This document shows, in pieces, positions 43,488-50,530 of a stretch of 64,000 nt of DNA (its first letter is position 1; each line of letters opens with the position of its first letter). The notes below the pieces were generated by a model. That model saw nothing but the letters and a program-made list of their open reading frames with translations. It made no database searches and was not told where the DNA came from. Position numbers and translations under genes: made by a program. The stretch spans positions 1-64,000 of the forward strand of contig JAJRTN010000172.1 of assembly GCA_024278275.1 (NCBI GenBank). Direction: 5' to 3'. Source of the DNA: Candidatus Hydrogenedentota bacterium. Lineage in GTDB: Bacteria > Hydrogenedentota > Hydrogenedentia > Hydrogenedentales > JAJRTN01.

Positions 43488-43939
43488 GGGTTTCTCCTCG
43501 AAGGTTTTCAGGTATGACGGCGATTCTACCAGAGGAGAGGCACGGACGAACAAGGACGACAAGGGGCTTGGCGATCCAAGCCCGTGACCGTCCGTGTTCG
43601 TCCACCGCCTTGCGGCCGGTCCGCGGATGTATACCAGGGGAACGGCCCCACCCGGAAGCAGGTTGAACCCGGATGAGTTCCCTTTTCATGTCCTGTTTCG
43701 GATTTCAGCCACCCATGCCCCAAGTGCTCTCGGGGGTGCCGCATTTGCGGTGCGGTCGTGACTTTTCTGTCGCGTCAAATTAGCTGTAAGTTATTGTTAT
43801 ACAATTACTTATCCGATTATTTATTTTCTTGGCACGGCATATGCACCTTCCTTGGCAGTGTGTGCGTGAGCAACCTCGATTCGGGGATGTCATGCACGGA
43901 AGACCGCGTGAATGGTCAAACCAGCAGGAGGAAATGATC
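43488..43939. other. Divergent intergenic region with sigma-54 promoter
   Basis: About 450 bp between the fused transporter gene and the Hsp20 gene. The part from 43770 to 43830 is far more AT-rich than the surroundings. It carries an imperfect palindrome (TAAGTTATTG TTATA CAATTACTTA, 43787-43811) and a -24/-12 promoter. The ORF 43829-44584 would start inside that promoter and is therefore rejected. Confidence 0.55.
43829..43845 (+). promoter_or_regulatory. Sigma-54 type -24/-12 promoter of hsp20
   Basis: TTGGCACGGCATATGCA has GG and GC exactly 10 bp apart and differs from the consensus TGGCAC-N5-TTGC at one base. The palindrome at 43787-43811 ends 17 bp upstream and could bind an activator. 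Transcription would start near 43856, 84 bases before the ATG. Confidence 0.6.
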
Positions 43940-44584
43940 ATGACCGAAAGGACCAAGACGCGTGCGTTGGTGGTGTTTGCGGTGGTGCTCCTGATGGCCG
44001 TGGGCGCGCAGGGGTACCAGCTTTTCGGCTTGCGGCATCAGTTGGCCCGGCTCACGGGCGATACGGGCAAGGCGGAGTTCGCCGGGACGACGCGGGAACC
44101 GAAGCCGTTCCAGCTTGCCACGCCGGCCTTTCCCGATCCCCTGTCGCAGACCCCGCCTTTCGACCCGCAGACCTGGGATCCCTTCCAGGAACTGTCGCGC
44201 ATGCAGCAACATATCGACGCCATGTTCAACAGCACCTTCGGGCGCTTTGGGCTGAGCCAAAACTTCGGCCCCATGGTCTCCCAGTTTTCTTTCAGCCCGA
44301 AAATGGACTTGCAGGAAAAGGGCGATGAGTACATCGTGCGTCTCGAGATCCCGGGCAGTGACAACTCGAAGATCAATGTGAGCGTCAATGACAACGTGCT
44401 CACCGTCGAAGCGGAGACGGAAACAGGCACCCGACAGGAACCGGGCGGCAAGATGTTGTACCAGGAACGGCACATCGGCAAGTTCAGCCGGACGATTACG
44501 CTTCCGGAATCGGCCGATGCAAAAAGCCTGAAGACCGATTATAAGGATGGCGTGTACACCATCAGGATCAGGAAAAAGCCATAA
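43940..44584 (+). CDS. Small heat shock protein (Hsp20) with N-terminal membrane anchor
   Basis: A 214-residue protein. Residues 8-27 form a hydrophobic segment (ALVVFAVVLLMAVGAQGYQLF) without a clear cleavage site, followed by a linker of about 90 residues rich in Pro, Phe and Gln. Residues about 118-214 form an alpha-crystallin domain with SPKMDLQEKGDEYIVRLEIPG and the final IRIRKKP. Soluble Hsp20 proteins hold unfolding proteins; an N-terminal anchor suggests work at the membrane or in the periplasm. The ATG at 43940 lies 8 bases after a perfect AGGAGG; the ATG at 43934 is too close. A strong terminator follows. Confidence 0.88.
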   Translation: MTERTKTRALVVFAVVLLMAVGAQGYQLFGLRHQLARLTGDTGKAEFAGTTREPKPFQLATPAFPDPLSQTPPFDPQTWDPFQELSRMQQHIDAMFNSTFGRFGLSQNFGPMVSQFSFSPKMDLQEKGDEYIVRLEIPGSDNSKINVSVNDNVLTVEAETETGTRQEPGGKMLYQERHIGKFSRTITLPESADAKSLKTDYKDGVYTIRIRKKP

Positions 44585-44629
44585 TATCTCCCCTCCTCCC
44601 CTCCCCTCCCTGCAACCCCATGCAGGAAG

Positions 44630-44671
44630 TGCCGGGCCCGCCCCACCCCTGACGGGCCCGGCAAGTTTTTT
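44630..44671 (+). terminator. Rho-independent terminator after hsp20
   Basis: TGCCGGGCCCG pairs fully with CGGGCCCGGCA over a 12-base loop and is followed by AAG and six T. Confidence 0.88.
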
Positions 44672-44704
44672 CCCGGGAAAAGACGGCACAAAACGGATAA
44701 CCGG

Positions 44705-44733
44705 TTGCGCGGTGTTCAACACGGGGGTATGAT
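44705..44733 (+). promoter_or_regulatory. Candidate promoter of the TylF-like gene
   Basis: TTGCGC, 17 bp, TATGAT, about 32 bp before the start codon. Lies between a terminator and a gene, as expected. Confidence 0.55.
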
Positions 44734-44765
44734 GCGAAACAGCCCGGTCCGCGTGGAGAACGCCC

Positions 44766-45521
44766 ATGGCCATGAAGAAGAAAAATCCGCCCGGGATTCC
44801 CGATTCCCCCTTTTACCGCATTGATCGGCGGGGCTACGCCGCGAAGCGCGAAGCACGGATGATTGAATTGCTCGACCAGTTTTTCTGGAAGTGCTTTTTT
44901 ATGCTGCGCATGAACCGTATTCCGGGCGATTACCTCGAATTCGGGTCGGGGAGCAACGTGCGTTCTTTCCGCCTGGCCTATAAATACCGCGTTCTGGAAT
45001 ATCCCGAACCGCGCCTCTTCGCCTTCGATTCCTTCCAGGGACTGCCGGAACCCACGGCGGACGATCTCCATGACCAATGGCGGCGTGGCGCCATGGCGGT
45101 ATCGCTGGAGGATTTTCACAAGGTGATGCGCCGCATGCGCGCCAAGCCCGATGATTATACGGTCGTGCCGGGGTTTTACAGCGAGACCCTCGACGGAACG
45201 CAGCCCAAGACCTACGGCATCACGCGGGCGGCCATGGTCTTCGTGGACTGCGATCTCTATTCGTCCGCCGCGTCGACATTGCGTTTCGTAAAGCCCGTTT
45301 TGGGCGATGGTACCATCATCGCTTTCGACGACTGGTACTGCTACGGCGGTTCACCGGAGAAAGGCGAACAGCGGGCGTTCCGCGAATTCCTCAAGAACAA
45401 CCGGCGTATCCAGGCCGCCGAATACCTCGATTTCGGATGGCACGGCAAGTCGTTCATCATTCACAAGGTCAAGCCCAAACGCCGGCCCGCCCGGAAACGG
45501 CCGGCGCGGCGAAACGGGTGA
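44766..45521 (+). CDS. TylF/MycF-like class I methyltransferase
   Basis: A 251-residue protein. GDYLEFGSGSNVRSF corresponds to the SAM loop of the TylF group (usually G-D-x-x-E-x-G), FAFDSFQGLPEP to its second motif, and FVDCDLYSSAASTL and IAFDDWYCYGG to the metal-binding acidic residues. TylF/MycF methylate sugar hydroxyls; many relatives sit in glycan loci. The basic tail (KRRPARKRPARR) is not part of the domain. It has its own promoter and stands alone. Confidence 0.85.
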   Translation: MAMKKKNPPGIPDSPFYRIDRRGYAAKREARMIELLDQFFWKCFFMLRMNRIPGDYLEFGSGSNVRSFRLAYKYRVLEYPEPRLFAFDSFQGLPEPTADDLHDQWRRGAMAVSLEDFHKVMRRMRAKPDDYTVVPGFYSETLDGTQPKTYGITRAAMVFVDCDLYSSAASTLRFVKPVLGDGTIIAFDDWYCYGGSPEKGEQRAFREFLKNNRRIQAAEYLDFGWHGKSFIIHKVKPKRRPARKRPARRNG

Positions 45522-45678
45522 TTAGCCGGTGCTTGGAAAGCCCGGGCTGGAAGCCGGGCAACATGCGTGGATACCCGGCCGGCGGTGGCCAACCCTAAAG
45601 ACGTTCCCCCAAGGCAAGAGAATGCGTCATGGGACGGGGCTTGACGCTACAGGAAGCAACACCTGGAGAAAAGCCGAG

Positions 45679-48147
45679 ATGTCTGCAACATTATCCCCCG
45701 AGGAAGCACAATCGATATCGGTGGCGGACACGCTGGAGCGGCTTGGCGTGGACACCCGCGGCCTGTCGGGGAAAGAAGCGGTGCGGCGGCTGGCCGACTT
45801 TGGCCCGAACGCCCTCGAAGAGAAGCGCGTTCATCCGTTTGTCAAGTTTCTTGCCCACTTCTGGGGCCCCATCCCCTGGATGATTGAGGCGGCGGCGGTG
45901 CTCTCCGCCTTCGAACGGGACTGGGCCGATTTCGGAATCATCGCTGTCATGTTGCTCTTTAACGGCGCCATCGGCTTCTGGCAGGAGCACAAGGCCGACA
46001 ACGCCATCGCCCTCCTCAAACAGCAACTCGCACTCAAAGCGTTGGCCTTGCGTGATGGTGCATGGAAGGTGGTGGAAGCCCGCGAACTGGTCCCCGGGGA
46101 CTGTGTGCGGGTGCGGCTGGGGGAGATCATTCCGGCCGACCTCAAGCTGATAACCGGCGACTACCTGGATGTCGATCAGTCCGCGCTAACCGGGGAGTCG
46201 ATGCCGGTCGAAAAGAAAGCCGGGGATGTCGCGTATTCGGGATCCATCGTGGGCCGGGGAGAAATGGACGGCGTGGTGGTTTCCACCGGCATGGATACCT
46301 TCTTCGGCCGGACGGCGCGGCTTGTCCAGGAAAGCCACGTGGTGAGTCACTACCAGCGCGCCGTGTTACGGGTCGGCCATTTTCTGATTATGTTGACCCT
46401 GGCCCTGGTCGCCCTGATCCTCATGGTCGCCCTCTTCCGCCATACACCGCTGCTTGAAGCGGGCCGCTTCGCCCTGATTCTCACGGTGGCCGCCATTCCC
46501 GTGGCCATGCCGGCGGTGCTCTCCGTCACCATGGCCGTGGGGGCCGTGAAACTCGCCCGGTACAGGGCCATCGTTACGCGCCTGGTGGCCATCGAGGAAA
46601 TGGCGGGCATCGACGTATTGTGTTCGGACAAGACCGGAACGCTGACCCAGAACAAGCTTGTCGTGGAGGATCCCATCGTTTTTTCCGGCCCTTCCGCCGA
46701 AGAAACGATACGGGTGGCGGCACTCGCTTCAAGACGGGAGAATCCCGATCCGATAGACCGGGCCATACTCGAAAAGCTGGCGGCGCTGGGCCAGGAGGCC
46801 ACGGGCACCGTCGAGGATTTTGAGCCCTTTGATCCCGTTACCAAGCGAACGGAAGCGGACGTGGTGGATGGGGAACGGCACTTCAAGGCCGGCAAGGGTG
46901 CGCCTCAAGTCATGCTTGACCTGTGCGGGACCACCGGCGCCGCGCGGGACAAGGTCCAGCAGGCCGTCAATGACCTGGCGGAACGGGGCTACCGTACGCT
47001 GGGGGTTGCCCGCACGGACGACCAGGGCCAATGGACTTTTCTCGGGCTGCTGCCCCTCCAGGATCCACCCCGGGAAGATTCCGCCAAAACGCTCAAAACG
47101 GCAAAGGAAATGGGGATGGCGATCAAGATGGTGACCGGCGATCACCACGCCATTGCCCGGGAACTGGCCGGTCAGTTGGGACTGGGGAAGAACATCCTTA
47201 CCGCGGACAAGCTCGAGGGACTGGATTCGCACGCCTACGAAGAACAGGTCGAAGACGCGGATGGATTCGCCGAAGTCTTTCCCGAGCACAAGTACCGAAT
47301 CGTGCAGGCCCTTCAGCGCCGGGGCCATATCGTGGGCATGACCGGCGACGGAGTCAACGACGCGCCCGCGTTGAAGGAAGCGGATGCGGGTATCGCCGTT
47401 TCCGGCGCGACCGACGCGGCCCGCAGCGCGGCCGATCTCGTGCTTACCGCGCCGGGCTTGTCGGTCATCGTTCTGGCCATCGAGGAGGCGCGAAAAATCT
47501 TTCAGCGGATGACGGCATACGCGACCTACCGAATTGCCGAAACCATCCGCGTGCTGCTTTTCATGACGCTGGCCATTCTAATCTTCGACAGCTACCCCGT
47601 AACCGCGGTCATGATCATCATCCTGGCCTTGCTCAACGATCTGCCCATCATGATGATCGCCTATGACAATGCCAAGGCGACGCCCAAGCCCGCGGGCTGG
47701 GACATGCACAAGGTACTCACCCTGGCCATCGTGCTCGGCGTTGCCGGCGTGTTCGCCAGTTTCGGGATGTACTGGATCGGCAAGGTCTATCTGAAGCTGG
47801 ATTTGCCCACCGTTCAAACGCTCATGTTCCTGAAACTGACGGTCGCGGGACACATGACCATCTATCTTACGCGGACGGGGGAACACCCCTTCTGGCACCG
47901 CCCGTTCCCGTCGCTCGCCTTGCTGGGCACCTCGGAGCTTACCCAAATCGTGGCCACCCTCTTTGCCGTCTACGGCTGGTTCATGGAGCCTATCGGCTGG
48001 TCCCTGGCCCTTTTCGTGTGGGGCTACGCCCTGGTGGAACTGGTCCTCAGCAATGAACTGAAAACACGTGCCTTCCGCCTGGCTACCCATGGGAGGGGCG
48101 CCGAAAAGCGTCACCTTGAGCGAAGCAACCTGCGGCTGCACCCGTGA
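45679..48147 (+). CDS. Plasma-membrane H+-transporting P-type ATPase (type IIIA-like)
   Basis: An 822-residue P-type ATPase. SALTGESMPVEKK (actuator), CSDKTGTLTQNKL with the phosphorylated Asp, KGAPQVMLDLC (nucleotide binding) and MTGDGVNDAPALKEADAGIAVSGATDAARSAADLVL (hinge) are all present, with about 8-10 membrane segments. The N-terminal and M4-M5 regions (LTVAAIPVAMPAVLSVTMAVGA) resemble plant and fungal PMA H+ pumps, which have bacterial and archaeal relatives. It would expel protons at the cost of ATP. The start at 45679 (MSATLSPEE) is supported by GGAG; the longer ORF start gives a low-complexity leader. Confidence 0.9.
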   Translation: MSATLSPEEAQSISVADTLERLGVDTRGLSGKEAVRRLADFGPNALEEKRVHPFVKFLAHFWGPIPWMIEAAAVLSAFERDWADFGIIAVMLLFNGAIGFWQEHKADNAIALLKQQLALKALALRDGAWKVVEARELVPGDCVRVRLGEIIPADLKLITGDYLDVDQSALTGESMPVEKKAGDVAYSGSIVGRGEMDGVVVSTGMDTFFGRTARLVQESHVVSHYQRAVLRVGHFLIMLTLALVALILMVALFRHTPLLEAGRFALILTVAAIPVAMPAVLSVTMAVGAVKLARYRAIVTRLVAIEEMAGIDVLCSDKTGTLTQNKLVVEDPIVFSGPSAEETIRVAALASRRENPDPIDRAILEKLAALGQEATGTVEDFEPFDPVTKRTEADVVDGERHFKAGKGAPQVMLDLCGTTGAARDKVQQAVNDLAERGYRTLGVARTDDQGQWTFLGLLPLQDPPREDSAKTLKTAKEMGMAIKMVTGDHHAIARELAGQLGLGKNILTADKLEGLDSHAYEEQVEDADGFAEVFPEHKYRIVQALQRRGHIVGMTGDGVNDAPALKEADAGIAVSGATDAARSAADLVLTAPGLSVIVLAIEEARKIFQRMTAYATYRIAETIRVLLFMTLAILIFDSYPVTAVMIIILALLNDLPIMMIAYDNAKATPKPAGWDMHKVLTLAIVLGVAGVFASFGMYWIGKVYLKLDLPTVQTLMFLKLTVAGHMTIYLTRTGEHPFWHRPFPSLALLGTSELTQIVATLFAVYGWFMEPIGWSLALFVWGYALVELVLSNELKTRAFRLATHGRGAEKRHLERSNLRLHP

Positions 48148-48735
48148 GGTATCACCCTAAAAAAGGCGGTTAAATCGCAGGATTGGTCGTAAGTCATTGT
48201 TGAAAAGTGCTTTACATGCGTCGGTGCATTCACCTCTTGGGGGAGCGGATTTCAACGGCCGCGCCGTTGAGAACCGTCGATATACATCAATGCTGCATGG
48301 CGAAATAAAATGCGTAGAAGCCTCCGCAATAAGGACGCAACGGCCCTTTCCAGGTTCAACCACGAAATACACAAAATACACGAAATGAGTTGTCGTAGTC
48401 CTGGTGGGCCTTGACCCACCAAGACGGAAACCTTGACGACGAAACAGCCTCCCTTGAAAAAAGGCCTTTCTCAATTCGTTTGGTGGGCCTTGGCCCACCA
48501 TAACCTTCCCCCATGGCAAGACGGTCTCGCCTCAAACACATAGGCTTGGTGGGCCAAGGCCCACCCTGCCTTCGCGGGAAAACGTAGAAGCGGCTTCTAC
48601 GTTTTTCGAAACCACGGTTCTCCGCGGAGATGATTGCGGCTATGCCGGGTTAGGTTCAAGCCGGTGAAGCCCACCTCCGTCCCGTAGACATTTTATGTTG
48701 CAGATCAAGTCTTATCACGGATTTTTTCCACCGGT
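48148..48735. repeat. Repeat-rich intergenic region
   Basis: About 590 bp with no gene. It holds three copies of an 18-bp palindrome GGTGGGCCTTGGCCCACC (48403-48420 with one change, 48482-48499, and 48548-48565 with the inner bases inverted); a fourth is at 56499-56516. A terminator-like hairpin AAAACGTAGAA-GCGGC-TTCTACGTTTT at 48579-48605 is joined to a CCACGG palindrome (48612-48627). This last pair recurs in diverged form at 56309-56382. The short ORFs here read through repeats. Confidence 0.65.
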
Positions 48736-49983
48736 TTATCCACAGAGCTTTGCGTAGACTGGGCTTCCGCTTTTTTTCAGGGCTTGCACGTAGCGGGCTT
48801 CGTCGTAGGGCTGACCGGTCTGGACCATGCGGAATATGATCTTGAGCCATTTGTCGGCAAGTTTGCGCAGGGCCGTGGCGTAGCCGTCGCCCTTCTCGCG
48901 GCGCAGCTCGTAGTAGGCCCGAGCCCAAGGGCACCAGACGATGGAACTCTTGGCGTAGAGATGCATGGTGTTGCACCAGTATTTGTTGCAACGCTTGCGC
49001 CACCGTACGCACTGGTGCTTGCCGCTCTTGTTTTCGACGGGCGCGGTGCCGCTCAGACAGCGCAGCCCTTGGAAGTCCGCGCCCGCGGTGGTGACGATGG
49101 CCGCGAGCGCGGGGGCGAGGCAATCGCCGGCGCCGGGTAGGCTTCGCATGAGCTTGGCTTCGGGCAGTTCGCCGGCGCGCTCGGCGATGAGCTTGTCGAG
49201 TCTGTCGATGTGGGGCTGCAGGGATTGAAGCTCCGCGGTAATGGCCAGGGCGCAGGCCTCCAGAGCGAGATGGTCGGGGGGGCTTTGCCATTGGACGGCT
49301 TGGACGCGCTTATCGATGCGTTCGAGCCAAAGGGGCTTGAGACCGATGCGGTTGGCCTTGAGGAACTTGATGAGGGTGCTTTTGCGGGCCCGGGCCAGGG
49401 TCTCGGGCCGGGGGAAACGATTGAGAAAACGCCAGGCCACGGGCGAGGTCCAATCACTAAAAAAGTCCAGAACCCCCCGGAAGTATTGGCGAAGGGTCGC
49501 TTTGAGGCGCTGCACAAGGCTCGTGCGGTGCGAGATCAGCTTACGCATTTCCCGGCACAGGCCCGCCAGTTCCTCGGCGGCGGGGTCGCCGGGTTTCAGG
49601 GGACGCAGATCCTGATGGCGCCGGGACAGTTCCACGGCCAGAACATAGCCGTCGCGCTCATCGTTCTTCACGCTGGCCACCGAGTTGCAGTCACGCCAGT
49701 TCTTCGACAGCTTCGGATTGATCGGATAGAGCGTGAAGCCCTCCGCGAGCAAGTGGCCGGCCACCGGTTCCCGCGAACTCTCGATGGCAATCCCAGCCAG
49801 GTTGGGGAAAGCGTGCAGGCTTTCGGCCAGGCGCTTTATCTCCTCGAGGGAGGCGCCCGTCTTGAACTGAGCGAGGATTTCATGGTTCTCGGAGACCACC
49901 GAGACGGCGTTCTCCTCGGTGCCCCAATCCACGCCGGCCCAACATGTTTGCAGCGTTTGCTTCCCTGTCGATTCCTGTTTCAT
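48736..49983 (-). CDS. IS110-family transposase
   Basis: A 415-residue DEDD recombinase. The N-terminal RuvC-like domain has AGVDWGTEENAV with the first Asp, IAIESSREPV, and NDERDGYVLAV with the later acidic residues. The C-terminal part has LMRSLPGAGDCLAPALAAI and a serine-containing region near FQGLRCLSGTAPVENKSG, the normal Transposase_20 domain. No frameshift is seen, so it may be active. The start at 49983 is preceded by GAGGTGATT; the ORF upstream covers the non-coding part of the element. It carries the element in a gap between the ATPase and PBP genes. Confidence 0.93.
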   Translation of the reverse strand: MKQESTGKQTLQTCWAGVDWGTEENAVSVVSENHEILAQFKTGASLEEIKRLAESLHAFPNLAGIAIESSREPVAGHLLAEGFTLYPINPKLSKNWRDCNSVASVKNDERDGYVLAVELSRRHQDLRPLKPGDPAAEELAGLCREMRKLISHRTSLVQRLKATLRQYFRGVLDFFSDWTSPVAWRFLNRFPRPETLARARKSTLIKFLKANRIGLKPLWLERIDKRVQAVQWQSPPDHLALEACALAITAELQSLQPHIDRLDKLIAERAGELPEAKLMRSLPGAGDCLAPALAAIVTTAGADFQGLRCLSGTAPVENKSGKHQCVRWRKRCNKYWCNTMHLYAKSSIVWCPWARAYYELRREKGDGYATALRKLADKWLKIIFRMVQTGQPYDEARYVQALKKSGSPVYAKLCG

Positions 49984-50039
49984 AATCACCTCGTTTCGGT
50001 TGCGGTTTGGGCGACCGGTTCCCGTTACGTCAAGCCTTA

Positions 50040-50160
50040 TAGAAAAGCGCTCGCAGCGCGGCATTTGATCGTGACTGAATCGGGACGCGACGGTGGCGGA
50101 CAGGCTACGGGTAGCTCTTTTTTGAGCAAGAGCGGAAAGTCCTGCCACCGTCGCCGCCCA
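50040..50160 (-). ncRNA. Candidate IS110 bridge RNA region
   Basis: Upstream of the transposase start, where IS110-group elements encode their bridge RNA. Visible structures: hairpin GCGCT CGC AGCGC at 50047-50059; an 11-bp stem GCGACGGTGGC (50087-50097) with its complement at 50144-50154; and nested in that a GCTCTT..AAGAGC hairpin (50114-50133). No promoter or loop-to-target pairing could be shown. Confidence 0.35.
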
Positions 50161-50202
50161 AACCATTTTGAGCGACAAAACCGGATAATGCCTCACGCGC
50201 CG

Positions 50203-50277
50203 GTCGGTTATCCACAGGCGACAAGCGACTGGGGCCTGTGCCAGGCGGACACCACTTGTCGCCTGTGGATAACCGAC
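50203..50277. repeat. 23-bp inverted repeat with DnaA-box words
   Basis: Perfect 23-bp arms at 50203-50225 and 50255-50277 around a 29-bp spacer that itself contains GCCTG TGC CAGGC. Each arm contains TTATCCACA, the DnaA-box consensus. A third TTATCCACA lies at 48739-48747 and overlaps the transposase stop. It may be the outer edge of the IS element or its target site. Confidence 0.6.
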
Positions 50278-50530
50278 GTGGCAACTATAAAGAGGCCATG
50301 CTGCTTCGTCCCTTACGGAACTGACGTGGGCTTCGCCCACGGGACGAAAACGTGTTCTGCCGCGCGTTCCCACGTGGCGTACCACTGGCAGACAAGCCGC
50401 CCAGGTTGCGGCGGCGAAGGAATTGGATTGGGGAACGAGACAAGCGATTATCGGGGAACTTCGGCGCGGAATGGAGGATCCCGTCATGGGGCTTTGCGGC
50501 CCTTATCCACCGCATGATAGGCTTTCCGTC

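Larger units (their letters stand above)
48700..50280 (-). mobile_element. IS110-family insertion sequence (ends not resolved)
   Basis: Contains the transposase and a non-coding upstream region of about 300 bp. IS110 elements have no long terminal inverted repeats and often no target duplication, so the ends cannot be fixed here. The right side probably ends shortly below 48736. The left end lies somewhere between about 50155 and 50290. The stop codon sits within TGTGGATAA, and the same word occurs in the palindrome at 50203-50277. Confidence 0.6.
49984..50530. other. Intergenic region, IS110 / PBP
   Basis: About 550 bp between divergent genes. It holds the candidate bridge RNA (50040-50160), the palindrome (50203-50277), and a nested hairpin CGTCCC...GTGGGC TTC GCCCAC GGGACG (about 50307-50346). 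No promoter with good boxes was found for the PBP gene. Confidence 0.5.

Noticed and set aside
43829-43939. TTG start at 43829 for the Hsp20 gene
   Set aside because: It lies within the -24/-12 promoter; AGGAGG and ATG at 43940 fit far better.
50203-50277. Replication origin, because of DnaA-box words
   Set aside because: No dnaA, dnaN or AT-rich unwinding region is nearby, and the words belong to a palindrome beside an IS element.
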